Below, piece after piece: positions 38,521 to 51,882 of a stretch of DNA of 64,000 bases; the stretch's first letter is position 1; each line of letters starts with the position of its first letter. The notes beneath the pieces are model-generated. The model had not been told where the DNA came from. It ran no database searches and saw only the letters and a list, made by a program, of their open reading frames with translations. Source of the stretch: Trichoplax sp. H2 (taxonomy: Eukaryota; Placozoa; Uniplacotomia; Trichoplacea); assembly GCA_003344405.1 (NCBI GenBank), contig NOWV01000035.1, positions 62,001-126,000 on the forward strand. Direction: 5' to 3'. The position numbers and the translations under genes are program-made.

Positions 38521-39488
38521 TCCTAAACTTAAACTACCAAGCACTGGCATACCGTATATGGATTTCATTGGCAATGAAGCCAGTTCTAGCCAATCAGTGA
38601 AAGGCATTCAGCACCTGTCGCATTGCATTAATATGCATCATGAAGTAGGTTCCACTACTTTCGGTCGCCTCTCTTCAACAGCAAACAGCATACTTGTACT
38701 ATTATGTAGAGGTAATAGATTGAAATAATATCCCAGTTCATTTCAACATATACATTCTACAGCAGTTACTAGATAGGAAATCACTCCCTGGACAATTAAT
38801 AGGTAGTAAATTCCCAACAATTAAATATTTTAATGCTTTTATTGTAAACTTTGCAATTAGTCACTGGTCATCAAATCACTTGTTGTTTTTCATAATCATT
38901 CTGTTAGGCATGTTCAGGCTATTTTCGCATAGTTAACGAATAAAGTTGATGCTTTATTGCTATCGTCTTGCAGCTCTACGTATTAAAATGATTGCAATTT
39001 CATCGACTGCGATAAACTATCAAGAATACATTAAAATCATGTTGCAACCGTATCCCTAGATGATTTATGTTAGTTGTCGAATTCTTCGCAATTTCATTAT
39101 CTTTGATAACTATCTAGGATGCAATGTACAATAGACACATACCTTGGAATTTTGTTGACAGTGATAAGATGCCAACGGTGTAAAAAATGGCACATGCAAC
39201 TAACTAGAACATTTGTATTCATTACCCGTTTTTAGACTAATCATGCTAAATAAAAATACTCAAGTTAACAAGGTGTACAATAAATCACATGGATAAAGCT
39301 ACCAAGATCATTCACTTTTTATTAGACCAACACAGAAAATGCTCGAACAAAAATGCATATTAACTAAATTATAAAATCATACAGATGAAAGTGACATTAT
39401 CTTCATTTAATCTAAAATAATATCAAAAATGTAATTTTGATATTTGGTTACAGCATCACATAGAGGTAAGATGTATGAGTCAACCCAT

Positions 39489-39519
39489 GACCCACTAGAA
39501 GAAACCTTTTCTAGTGGTC
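39489..39519. repeat. Imperfect hairpin related to the 26902 foldback element
   Basis: CCACTAGAA (39492-39500) pairs with TTCTAGTGG (39509-39517) around an eight-base loop, and the stem extends by two pairs past a bulged C. The core CACTAGAAGAAA resembles the arm of the hairpin at 26902-26948 (TACTAGAAGAAA), as does the nearby CATGA. It looks like a diverged member of the same small family. Confidence 0.55.
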
Positions 39520-39671
39520 TGTAGTCGACACAATACAAAACTCGATGTTCATTGATTATCAAATCATATTGATGGGATTATAAGTAAGTAATCATCAAAT
39601 TTGAATATATGCCTGATTAACCTATCAATCAGGTAACACTGTCAAATGTTTAGATAACATAGTAAAGTACT

Positions 39672-42600
39672 TTACTTACTGCTAGTTACCAGTTGTTTGA
39701 AATCGCGAAGAAACTGTCGTAACGAATTCAGAAATTTCTTACTAGACGTTCTCTCACAACTATTAAAATTACTACAAGTGAAAGTAAGTCGATCCGGTTG
39801 TATATTGTAAGATACACCATAGCCTTCATTACATACAGCTGCAAATATTGAATTTGAAAATGGTCCATATGTGCCCTAAATTAGAAAGCAATGAGGTTAC
39901 CATGAGGCTACAGCCAATATGACTACAAGCGATTGATTCAATCGGCAAATGCAAAGACATTGAATAATCAATAAAAGTTGTGGAGATAAGAGCGTATGCT
40001 GGGCAATTATATTCATTGATATAGAATTAACTTTGATGTAAAACACTTAATTTGCTATGATTCATTCTACTAAGAAATATTAACGATAAAATTATGCGAT
40101 TATGGGGATGATGTCAGACATCGATATTACCAGGGATTACCAGTCCCTGACGTTACCTGACTGGTTGAAAGCTGAAATTGACTCATTAATTGAAAAGCAG
40201 GATCGCTGAATATTTCTGGCTGGGGAAGACCTTTTTCTGAAGCTACAGTTGCCATTGCGAACATAATTCTATCCCAAGCTTTACCCATTGCAGTCTATAA
40301 TTATGAAATATCAAATATTAGGCTTTTCAACGAGATCATCAAGCATAAATTTTAATTACGTGAGTATTTTTTGTCTTTTTACTAACCTCCTTAGCTAGCT
40401 GACTATGGGCTTTTACAGCCTCAATGAAAGCAACCTTTTTATCGTTTATCTGTAAAAGAAAGAGCAATAATAAAGCGCACAAAATAATAGCATTATGCTA
40501 TCCTCCAATAATTAGAAGCATCCTTAAAATAATGATAAGAATAATTTACAACACATATCAAATCGCTTCCTGCAAATGATATAATAATTGAATCTATAGA
40601 TAGAATCCGTAACTGTCATAGTAGCTATTTGGTGAAACATTGAATAATCCTAAAATTGTACTAATAACTATACATTGCAGTTATGTCTTTGAAAAGATAA
40701 TGAAATAATTGTATTTTAATTATTCCTAGCATAGCAGTTATAGAATGACTAGTAATATTAGCACAACGCAATATATTGATTCATTCCTATAATGATTGTC
40801 ACTATAGAGTAGAAAATTATTAACTGTCGTAGTAAACCTTCAGCAAAACAAGCAGCTATCCATAATTTACAATCCCTATATTAGTCTTTTATCCTCAGAA
40901 AGATAAAGCTGAAGTAAACGAATTTTTGCCCGGTGTGGAATTAAATACTACGCCAGATAATTCAAGGTATTGCAATTGAGAAGTGATACCGGATAAGTCC
41001 TTCAATCAACTTCACCGTATTGATCGCATTAAACTTTATTCCTTACCGTCGACTTAGGATCTACCCAAACTTCGCAGAGTATTTTTGATTTGGATGTAGT
41101 CGAGCGAATAGTTTCCGTTCTACCATAAGTATAACGAGCCATTGAACAGCTTTCGTAATGATTCGGTAATTTATTCTCAAGCCTATTTTAAAAGGAAATT
41201 GTCGGCACATTTATTATTTTCGGCAGCTGATGAAATATCTTTAAATCTATTGCATTTTATATTCCTGATATAAAGTGCTATCCTTTTGTATTCTTTCAAG
41301 TATTTAAAGACTATGTTTTTATTTAGGCATGCCATTAGATAGGATGATTATATATGAATTAGTGACGGTATCACTTAGGTAGTAAATTGTGCGATGCAAA
41401 TATATTAAAACTGAATCATTTCAGTCTTACATAACATAGCTTAGGTGATTCATGATAAATGGAAAATAGTATCCTTTGTAATTATACATCATTTCTTACT
41501 TACATGTAATATGTCAATTGGAGAGCCATTTGTATAAAGCTGTCAGGGCTCATTTTAATGGATTTTATGAATTCTTTACCATAATCGTCAAAGATCATAC
41601 CACGTTGGTTGACATCCTCCACAGCTCTGTATGTTAACACATACACGTATTAATACAATTTTTATTAGATGTAATATAATGATTGATCGTGAAAATAAAT
41701 CTGCGTATTTAAATATTTTTTATCAATTCTATGATAAAGACTAACTTATCAAATTTCTCAGCTGTTTGTCGAATAATTTGACGTAATTCATCATTTAATT
41801 TCCACTCAATTCTCTTCGGTTGTTCAACTTGGTTTAAAACTTCTTGTGAAACAGACTGACTGGTATCTACCGCTTTACTGTGATAATCGATTTAGAAAAT
41901 ATAAATTTTATGATATTGATAGCAAAGTCTATGCGGCATGAAGATAGCAGAGATGCCATATGCAGAAGAATATGATGCTTTCGGTTCTGAAGTAGCATCT
42001 ACAGTAGTATCTTGATATTTTGTTTTTAACCGTTAACCTGTATTAATTGGCGTGGATGCAGTAGTATGCACAAGCTAATGTCTTACATTTAATTCACATT
42101 ATCATATTAACATTAGAATATTTAGAGTATTTTCAATGAAACATACGTACATATAATGTTCTATCAAATAGACGAGCTGAAAGATTGGAACTCCATCTAT
42201 ATTTGAATGCTCCGCTGCCAAGCCGAAACATCCATATCCATTTACCGAGAAATTGAGAACTTTATCATTCCATCGATTTCCACTGTTGAACTGAGTGCCA
42301 TATCCATGTAAGCCGTTAGCCGTAAATATACTATATAATTCATCCATATAATCTGGATGATCTGGTTGAACACTGGGTTCAACTTTTTTCGTTTCTAGGC
42401 TTAAGACAATGATTGCACGATGAATAGTACGCCAATTTCGATAATTATCAGGATCTAAATGTATGATTATACCACATTATGATATTTCATTGTTCACATT
42501 TACATCATATTGGTGAGTACTATTTTAAATCACCTTGATTTAAAAGTCGAAGGGCGTTAGCCCACGTTTCACGATCTGCTGTTGTTAGTATACCTACAGG

Positions 42601-45600
42601 TTCTGCTATTTCCGTAGACATTTGCATAATTCGTTGAATTTGCATTTTCATTTCGGCATACGAAACAACTTTATTGTCTTTGATTGCTTCAACAACGAAA
42701 AACTACGGAGTAACAATATGATATACAGTATATTAATTAAGTAAGATAGCAAATGATATTAACTTCACCGCTGTAATTCGAGTTTCATATACCCGCATAT
42801 GCTAGACACTCTTTTCATTTCTATTACAACGCCGTATCAAATAGTGAAAACTAGCAGTGCTCGTATAATTAATGTAATTAATAGCATCTATACAACAACT
42901 ATTCAATTTCTATACGGTTCCTTTGCAAATAAGTTATATTCCTCTTGTATCTTCATTAACGGTAAATCTAAAGGCCTAGAATTTATTTATTAGATTTTGC
43001 AATTTTATTTTAAAGGCCAGAATAAGAGATAACTATAATTTAGGAGTAATGTAATAATTTTTTATTGTTTACGATTACATATTGATTTCAAAATACCTAA
43101 TCTCAGTTTAAGCCTACACTGGCATATGATGTATATCCATGTACGACATGTTGACAACTTAAATATTATCTTACTCCTAAGGTGTCGTAATTAAATCAGT
43201 TACTTTTAATATATTATTTTGACTCTATTGCACCGTACTTGATTATTATGGGAAACAATCATGTGAGTAGATAGATCATCGTCAAGTTTTTGGTATTCAA
43301 AATCATNNNNNNNNNNNNNNNNNNNNATTCTGTAACTAATCGTATATAAATCGTGAATTTTGCTGTAATAAGTAGATTGTCAGATAGTCAGATAGTCCTT
43401 GGTAGTTAGACGAACCTAACTTCTGTAATAAAGTGAAATTTGCACGAAACTGTGGTTCTTGATTTATTGTTTTGAAGATCACTTTATCACAGATGCATAT
43501 CCATGTACGACATGTTGACAACTTAAATATTATCTTACTCCTAAAGTGTCGTAATTAAATCAGTTACTTTTAATATATTATTTTGACTCTATTGCACCGT
43601 ACCTGATTATTATGGGAAACAATCATGTGAGTAGAAAGATCATCGTCAAGTTTTTGGTATTCAAAATCATCCCTATCATGTCTAGGAATTCTACCACTAG
43701 CAAAATAATGCTTGGCTTGATGCATACAAAATATAGTTTCACCCGCTTTATACACAGGTAAGGTTTGTCTAAGACGAAAGCATCAAAAATTGGTTGAAAT
43801 TATCGTTGTCGATCATCTTGTGTTAGAATAGTTAAGCCTTGACTGTTACAAAATGAGAATCTTAACTTATCAGAAAGGGGATTTACTCAAGTGCTTACTG
43901 GTATATTTGTTGGTAATATGTTGCTAAAGAGACGGCTGCTCTAGCGGAAAGGCTATCCAAAATAGAATATAAAAGCGTCTTTAAAATGATAATCGCAACT
44001 GGAATTAAAATTTGTAAATATTATATTTCATGCAATTGAGCACACTCCGTAAGTAAATTTTGTGGCTGATTCTTGATTACAGTAATTTAGTATTTGCAGT
44101 TTCATAGATTCGCACCTTACTTATAATTACAGTTTGCATATCATATATACATGTACATCATTGCAACTACTGTATTTGCAGTAACTTCTGAGTTTACTTT
44201 TAAAGTGTTATTGAGCCATAGCATAGTATTATAAGTACTATAATAATATTATTGCAATATTGCAGATAGTTACATGTGTATAACTAACACATTAAAGACT
44301 ATATCTAACATTACGTTTAATAGCCTTATTGGGCTAACATTTCTTACTTTATATATTCGTCTTCCGTCTGGACTGGTTCATAACCACTAATAGCACCAAC
44401 CGAGGAGGTCAACACGACTGGTTGTCTTGACTTTAAATAAGCGTCAGTCCACCAATCGGCTAACTATGATATTATATCGGAAGAATAAGTGAGAAAGGAA
44501 ATAGATAAGTTAATACTATGAAGAAGTATTAAACTATCTTTGGCTATTGGTATGTGAATGGATGAGAGCTTCGTTACTTAAGACTTATATTAACATATCG
44601 TACTCTTCTAGAAATAAAAATAATTTACGTCAACCTATTTTGGTGGAGTAGCGTATGGGTATCTTAACTGAGAAATAATTATGGCTTTAAATTTTCTGAT
44701 ACTCGTTACGATAGCAGTAAGTAATTTTGCCTACATCGTGATTCCTCTTAATTCTGATAGTATTTATAGTAAAATTAAAGATGTACCATTATAGTTGATT
44801 GCTATATGCAAAAATATGAATAAATAAACACTGCTTATTTGATGAAGCTATAATTTATAAATTTAGAGTAATACTAGGCTATAAATCTACATAATTTTAT
44901 TTTATACCGTAAATAACTAATTCTATATTATGGCATACGCGCAAATCGTATAAATATTTTAATATCAAAGTTCAAAATTTGCTGCACTTGTTAGGCTCGA
45001 AAATATTTGATACCATGTAAACAGATATTATAATATAAAATGTAATGGAAATGTCTAACGAGCACTCATTTAATAATAATTTTAAAATTCATCGAAAACG
45101 ACAAATTTTGACTAACATTGAAATTTTACATAATTAATTAGTATGACAATCGATTATAACGAAAATATGCTAAAAAAATAACTAAAACAAAATCCAAAGC
45201 AAGGTAATAACTTGATTAATACGTCTATGACAATTAGATGGTATAGTTTGGATTGTTACATTGGACATTAATTAGATGCTACCGTATCTATTTGATCACT
45301 TCGTATCTATGGTGCAACCGAAATGATCATAAAAAATATTACTGAATAAATTGAAAAATAGAAATACGATAAAGGTAATATCAATGATAAAAATCTAACC
45401 CAATTTTTAGTGGTTTTTGCTTTCTCCACAACAACTTGGTGAAGCTGTTCGCCGATTCCTCCTGGCTTGCCAAATTCTTTGACAAGAGCTTCTGTCTTTG
45501 CATACTGTTCATCGCTAACCATAGGAAGAGCAGAGGCTAAATACTTCTTTAGAGATCCTTGTAAGTCTGGTACAGGTTGTTTTGGTAACTTGTCATCGTA

Positions 45601-45624
45601 GCAAAATGTAGCTTCGGAAGGCAT
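39672..45624 (-). CDS. Carnitine O-acyltransferase, CRAT/CROT-like (spliced, interrupted by an assembly gap)
   Basis: Choline/carnitine acyltransferase family, moving acyl groups between CoA and carnitine. Exon 1 starts [20 protein letters not shown] (ATG at 45624). Ordered pieces follow: [20 protein letters not shown] (44.4 kb), [17 protein letters not shown] (43.9 kb), [20 protein letters not shown] (43.7 kb), [20 protein letters not shown] (42.6 kb), [19 protein letters not shown] (42.4 kb), and catalytic His in [14 protein letters not shown] (42.2 kb). Then [20 protein letters not shown] (41.8 kb), [20 protein letters not shown] (41.6 kb), [14 protein letters not shown] (41.1 kb), [20 protein letters not shown] (40.25 kb), LSTSQ motif (40.13 kb), and [20 protein letters not shown] (39.8 kb). 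The stop is at 39674-39672. No clear mitochondrial presequence or SKL-type peroxisome tail (C-terminus VTSSK). Exon 1 looks more CROT-like and later exons more CRAT-like, so no symbol is assigned. Region 43133-43670 is affected by a gap and duplication. Confidence 0.92.
43133..43306. repeat. Left copy of a 174-bp duplication flanking the assembly gap
   Basis: These 174 bases match 43497-43670 with only three mismatches seen (about 98% identical) and no indel. The copy ends exactly at the N run. It repeats the end of an acyltransferase exon ([17 protein letters not shown]) and its donor side. Ending at the gap points to unmerged contig ends or two haplotypes, not a biological exon duplication. 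Confidence 0.9.
43307..43326. other. Assembly gap (20 N)
   Basis: A run of exactly 20 N inside the carnitine acyltransferase gene. The fixed size suggests a placeholder, so real distance and order are unknown here. Confidence 0.98.
43497..43670. repeat. Right copy of the 174-bp duplication
   Basis: Counterpart of 43133-43306. This copy continues into the full exon (to about 43745) and is the one that fits the gene order, so the left copy is probably redundant sequence. Confidence 0.9.
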
Positions 45625-48600
45625 CTTAATTAAGATAATAAATGGCTTAAGGTTAGTTTTAATCAAGAACTAGGATTAGCATGACAAATGACTATTGCTT
45701 TATTCAATGAATGAAACTAGAAAGCAGGTTAGCAACTTTATTTTTGGTAAATCTAGTATATCAAATATGTATTATTACATAACTTATTCATGGATTACTA
45801 AATTTTCCTCAGAGTATCTATAGCTTATTATGCTGTAGCTGTTAGTTGGTTCATTACGATATAAATGAGTTTAGCTAAAATGACTACAAGACTACTAATA
45901 GATCCATTTATCGCTAGTGATGATTTAATATTAGTGGTTGCGTCTGGATATCATCACAATGTTGCAAGACTCATATGCTCGATTAAAGAAATAATTCATT
46001 TGTAGTAATCTACAACTAGGCGTCACTATGATTCTGTAAGACGTACAGGCTCGATTAACGCTGAGATTAACGTAAAATTCTCAAGCAAGCATGCCGGATT
46101 CAGAGTTCAGCTTAGCAGGATAAATGATTATTGATTGAGATGAAGTAAAGACATTAGAGAAATTTCTTAAAGAAGTGATTAAGGTTTCTTATACCGAATG
46201 CGATACTGTTAGTTAATACTAGAGAGTGACATAATTAGAAGACGGTAGAAAGGTTCTATCGACATACGCGTATGTGCATATTGAACTTGTAACATTAGCA
46301 TTTTTAGTTTGGATATATAATCAAGAACTATACAAAGATTAACCTATTAGCTACGGAAAAACTCTCAATAATAAATCGTCAGTAGCTAACAGTAAATAAG
46401 AAACTGCACGCAATCTATCTGCTACTGCAACACCACAACTAAATTTGGTCATTTCAGGCACTTTTTAGACGAACTAGTACAAGTTATGCAATCTACTCTG
46501 TGGAGAAATCATTTCACTTCATATTAAATAGTAAATTGAGAGGAATTATTATGCTTGGATATTACTTGAACAGTTACACAACGGACATCTTTACCACAAA
46601 ATTTGAAATTAATTAAATGAAATTAATCCACTACTACATCCGGCATAAAGTAACATTGTGCCAGCACTCAGCAGTAATTATAATTAACTGTAAATATGTA
46701 AAAATTAAAAAACTAAACTTGCGAACACTACTAGCACGTATTTTAGCACTATTGGTACAGTGCAAGAGAATAGAATAAGATTCTTGTTAAATATTAACGT
46801 AGAATTGATATGGATATGGATTTAACAAGAGGAATAGTATAAAGAAGACAAGCTCGGCGTCATAATAGTATTTGACCGAGAAGAACATCAGACAAACAAA
46901 GTTATAAACAGCCTGTAGGAATAAGAAACAGCTATAAAAGCCAGGATGCCTCGAAGAGAATTCGATCTGAGGTTTAGTGGTATTTAAGATTTACTTATCA
47001 AAATCATACATTCTACTATTGTATACTATTGTAATAAACTATTTTAACCTCAACGTATTGTCGTAACTTTATTATGGACGGTAGTTATAGGGGGAAGAAA
47101 GAGATTAGTAGCCTGCATTTACCTTTCTAGTAAACTGTGATATTTCTTAGAAATGCATCAATGAAAATTCTGTATTTTAACTTGATAAATTGTGCTGTCG
47201 ATTAGTAATTATTTTTTGACTTTAGCTAGAATCATACGCTTTAAAATTACCCAATCGATATAAGGAAAGGATCGCAAACTAGTTAAAATGAAATGGCCAA
47301 TTCGTACCTTATGAACTATTTGTTCATCAACTCTTCTGTACCCCAAATTTCTAAAACAGTATTGTCATGTATGCTAAGCGTAGCCGCATAAATACATACA
47401 TAAAATTGATCTTAGAATTTGCCTAGTCTGTTCCCTTTAACAACGACCTCCTGAGAGCAATTTCAGCAATAGGTAGTAAAATATAATTACAAGATGCAGG
47501 AAACTACTATAGAGTATAATGATTAAAATCACCACGTGTAAAAATATTATTAGCATTTGGGTTGTGGTTATTCAATTTCGTTGCTCTTCGACCTTTGTAT
47601 TGACCTTCTATGACTGAATTGGTCTATAATATAATCGCTGTAGTTAACAATTATACTACTGTACAGTATATACTAACTATAACATTGCTCAATAAACAAT
47701 TTCTTTAGTATCACGGAGTGATGGACATGGATTAGATTAGATTAGACTGTCGAGTTATACTGTATTTATAAACCTCCTATTTATTTACGGTTAAATAGAA
47801 TAAACTTACTATGACCTCTATGTCTCATGGCAGCTACTGAATACTCGTACTGTAATAGTCCTTGATCACAACAGTATCGTTGCATAGTAGATTGACGAAG
47901 GTAGATATATCAATTTTATTTTATATGACAAGTCCGGTGTTGGAGCGTTGTCTTTTACTTAAATTAAGAGAAGAATACGAGCTTACTTATATGCATTTTT
48001 TGACGAACATGATATCAGCAAATGCAGATGTTAGAATAAACTGGGTGCTTATTCTTGTAAAAATGTCTATTATTTACGGTATTTATAATTTCTATGATGT
48101 ATTACTTTATACGTACAGTATACTAATATTCGATCAACAATTTACTATTAAGCAAGCGTAAAATGACGAACAGATTATATATATTGTACTTGTTTATTAT
48201 TACTATTTTTGTTTGTCACATTTATGTGAAAAATGTATTGGTGTTCACATGCTATGGCCTATGGGAACTCCAAAAAAATATGTTAAGATTATCGAATTCA
48301 AAAAGTCGTCTAGTATCGTTGGATTAAGATTGGTGATCAAAACTTCCCATTTCTTATGTATATTCCTTTCATTTTCCATGTTCATTCATACGGTTGGAAT
48401 CATGCCTTGAATAGTTACCACAGATTTCGCTGAAATAATGTAACTTGTAGGTGTACTGTATCACCGAAATTTCGAATGGCTTGCTACGATATACTCTCGC
48501 AAAGAATAAAATGAGAGAATAAGTGAATGTAGGGACTCCCAATAGAATTCTCTTACAGGTCCCTGTGTTATGGCAATACGTTGCCTAAATTATAGTTTAA

Positions 48601-49899
48601 GAAAGTATTATTGCTGACAGTGTTTCAGTATTATAGTATAAAGCTGTTTTGTAGATTATAGTAGTGTACAGCGTGTCTACTGGTTGCGAGCCTTTTAGAA
48701 GGGTAGATCTTAGGCGTTATAGTAGCAGTATTATATTCTTGCTAGATCTTTCGACAGATTAGGGTTGTAATCTGTAGAAGCAACTCAAAGTAAGTGCTTT
48801 ACGTTAGACTAGTAAACATGTCAGGAAGTAGTCCATGACATCCTGATACATGGTATATCATACCTTATTACAGACCTCTGGACTTCACAATGTGATCTGT
48901 ATTAGAATTAGATATTTATCGATTTTATGTTAGCGCTATGTTGGATCGGTCGCGAGATTGTTGTTTAGCTGCGATGATTGGGCTCAGATTGGTCACACTG
49001 CAGACTGAGAATTGCCTACTTAGCGGAGGTGAAGTTGTGAGCCTGGTGAGTAACGTATGGGAATATCTGTGTTAGAGTTTTGTTCAAAATATGCTGACAA
49101 ATAAGATGGGCCCGGATGGTATGAAAGGGTCTTAGAGAGAGAGAGAGCTAAAGTAGCCTTTCAGATTTGCCAAGTAAAGATTACTAGAATAACGTTTTAA
49201 TATTAGCTATAGCCCTTTCATTGCTAAATTCTGTAACCTTTTTTATGCATGTAATAAAGTTATTCCTATCCTAAGACACTCAGTCTCAGCATTACTGTGA
49301 ACCAGTAGTTCGGAGTAGTTTAGGAGTAACAATTATTACAGCTACACAGGGCTCCACGTGGTAATGACACGAAATTGGGTTTCTTAATTTGCATTTTCTT
49401 AAAGTATGTCGAACAAAGTTAAAAATAATCAATCCCTATGCCTTAGCGTTGGGACCAATACCCGACGACCACCCGCGCTCAATGGAATGACCCATATTCA
49501 ATCAATCAGTCAGGGTTGGCAATGGCGTGACAACGTTATTACATCTTCACGTTAAAGGTCATTTTTCCACTCTCTTCGATCGTGGAGTGAGCGAAGATCA
49601 AAGAAAGTTCCATGAGATAGCTAAAATCGTGAGGTACGACAGTAGAAGGAATACCTATGGGCACAATTTGTTAACCAAATGTGGCCATGTGTCTACTCGT
49701 CCAAATGGATGTCCAGTTGTCCACTGTTCAGTCTTCTCCATGATCGCTTACAGATGTACAGACGTTTGTCCTGCATGAGGTCATAAAGAACGGCACTGTT
49801 AACTACTGTAAACCAAGAAACTGCATTTTTGGCATCATTAGCGTACGATGATTGCAGGATATTATGCTGTATATCATCAATGATATATGGCCAATTTAA
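45625..49899. other. Divergent intergenic region, acyltransferase to dioxygenase, with decayed coding scraps
   Basis: A 4.3-kb gap between two outward-facing genes, so it includes both promoters. Plus-strand open frames at 47862-48161 (99 codons), 48213-48410 and 49527-49778 (83 codons, relatively GC-rich context) have no recognisable domain, no partner exons and no codon pattern I can trust. Interrupted protein-like segments occur at about 45890-46010 and 46140-46460. A short GATTAGATTAGATTAGA run lies at about 47738, a GA run at 49137-49148, and a copy of AGTAGTCCATGA at 48827-48838. Confidence 0.5.
45870..46460 (+). pseudogene. Interrupted plus-strand coding remnant of unknown family
   Basis: Frames broken by stops read LLIDPFIASDDLILVVASGY (near 45895), KTLEKFLKEVIKVSYTECDT (near 46148) and LSTYAYVHIELVTLAFLVWI followed by YNQELYKD (about 46258-46340), then TARNLSATATPQLNLVISGT (near 46402). 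The segments sit in one orientation over 0.6 kb and look more protein-like than the surrounding sequence. I cannot name the family. A dead mobile element is the simplest explanation. Confidence 0.3.
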
Positions 49900-51882
49900 A
49901 TGATTACTATTCAGCTGAAGAATACACTTCTGAAGAAGTTCAAAAATTTAACCACACGATTTATAATGAGTAATGTAAGGCCTTATCAATTGGCATCGCG
50001 GCCATTACTAGGAGCTGAAGTCCATGGAATTGATTTAACTGGGAATGTTTCTAGCTCCGTCATAGAGATGATCAAGAAAGATGTAACTGATCATAGAATA
50101 GTTATATTCCGTAATCAGAACCCTATAAGTGGTCATCGCCAAGTAGAAATTAGCCAATGGTTTGGGCAGTTGGAATCAACCTTTTATAAGCATCCCAAAT
50201 CACCTCACCCTGATGTCTTTCGTGTATCTAACGTCGAAAGTGAGGGCTGCGTTGGTGTAGGTCGAACAGGATGGCATATTGATGGCAGCTTTCAATCTGA
50301 ACCCTTCTCGCATTCTCTTTACTATATGCATCACGTTCCCAAACATGGCGATACAGGTGTAGTTAATCAACTACTATTCCGTAACTTAAATGACAGACTC
50401 TTAACTAATTTCATCTTTCCATTCATTATACGGTACCTAGACGGCTTAGTATTATAAATCTGCAAATAAATAGCAAAGAAAGGACCATAGAACGATTAAA
50501 ACTTACCAATATCGTAGTCACTTTTGTATCGTTTGAATGTATAGCTTACTCATCCATGAATGTATTGGTATTTGCTAATTATAATGATGGAAACTTATCG
50601 ACGTATCTACTACAGTACTGTATATACGAACTCAGATAACTACAAACTACTGTACAGTGCAGTAGTACCTTCATACACAGTGAGTTAATTAGTATTTTCT
50701 GAACAAAATTACCACATAATAGCATAGCCCTAGCTCCATTGGAATAGTGTATAGTAACATACGCGTATGTGCCAATCTTTTTAAGCTATATATAGCAGTT
50801 ATTATGCTTTAAGATGAAAATATTGACATCGGTGTATTCTGCTCCTAATTTCATCGATCAATATTACAGCTTTTATACCATTAAATGATGTACTAAAGAA
50901 AATATCCGAGGTAAAGAGACAACGATGGGAAAGGCTATGGATGTGTAGCGATAGAAGAGGTTATCATAGTCATCCGCTAGTATACCCTCACCCTATTACA
51001 GGTCTTAAGGTAACTGCACAATGATGTCGTTTAAACCATGACTGATCCAAAGAAATTACATATATCTAACTTAAGTTATCAATTGCGAGGTCTCAGTCAA
51101 ATCTGATCTTGCGATAACAGCATAAATAACTGAATACTCTTGCTGGGGTTACTCAGTAACCTACTATTCTCCTTCTTATAATCTAAATTATAGGAAGGAG
51201 AAAAATTAATTGTTTGTCTCTATTTATTAGAAGTTGTAATAAAACGAAATTGACTAAATAGTCCTGACTTTAGGATCTACAGAAAGATACTTAGAATTGA
51301 TCTGAAATTCTAGTATCCTAGAGTCTGTAAACTATTAAATTGTTAAATGATTACTTACTGTACAATTTTATATATCAATAATATTTGTAGACTTTATGCT
51401 TCCACCTTGGTATGACTGATGCATTCATATGGGATAAAGGAACACCGAATGAGCACTTAACAACACCGGAAGAGACACAAAAGATCTTAGCTGACATACA
51501 TAGCGAAATTATAAGCAGCCAGTTAATATATCGCCATAAGGTAGTCTAAACTTAATTCAGCTCAAACTATCACAGCTGATAGAATTTAGCTTGTACTTTC
51601 GTGATCAATATGCAGTACAGTATACGTATAATATTACTCTTTCCTTCTATTTAACATGTCATATAGTGTGATTAGTATCTCAAATAATTTATATTGTTGC
51701 CTATCTTTCTTCAGTGGAGAGTTGGTGATTTCATAATATCAGATAATTTAGCAGTCGGACACGAGGCAACTGAAGAAACTCAGCATGATCCAGAACTGGT
51801 AGGCCTTCGAATTTTACACAGGACAACTATCAAAGGGGTCAAGCAACCATCTAAGGATAACCCGTGCAAGGACACAATTTAA
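49900..51882 (+). CDS. TauD/TfdA-family Fe(II)/2-oxoglutarate-dependent dioxygenase (4 exons)
   Basis: Predicted non-heme iron oxygenase using 2-oxoglutarate and O2; the substrate cannot be told from sequence. Exons 49900-50356, 50870-51009, 51391-51540 and 51715-51882 join in frame with GT-AG introns to give 304 residues, normal for TauD/TfdA proteins. The N-terminal family motif is LLGAEVHGIDL. The iron ligands are His and Asp in TGWHIDGSF and the distal His in NLAVGHEAT. The 2-oxoglutarate-binding Arg is in LRILHRTT. The middle part has YHSHPLVYPHPITGLK. A second in-frame ATG at 49966 (MSNVRPYQL) would give the usual bacterial-type start. The extra 22 residues (MITIQLKNTLLKKFKNLTTR) are basic, lack acidic residues and could be a mitochondrial presequence. 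It is divergent from the carnitine acyltransferase. Confidence 0.93.

Larger units (their letters stand above)
36523..39671. other. Gene-poor interval with the 191-bp satellite
   Basis: Interval between the 5' side of the unidentified gene and the 3' end of the carnitine acyltransferase. It is dominated by the nine-copy array at 36850-38520. The flanks (36523-36850 and 38520-39671) show no convincing exons. A foldback element relative lies at 39489-39519. The true first exon(s) of the unidentified gene may be hidden here. Confidence 0.5.

Noticed and set aside
47734-47756. Telomere-like GATTAGATTAGATTAGA run
   Set aside because: Only about three units, not TTAGGG, and inside the contig.
47862-48161. 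99-codon plus-strand frame with some helical character
   Set aside because: No homology recognised, no neighbouring exon in phase, and stop-rich flanks.
49527-49778. 83-codon plus-strand frame in a GC-richer patch before the dioxygenase
   Set aside because: No family motif, no splice junction to the dioxygenase, and the dioxygenase N-terminus is complete without it.
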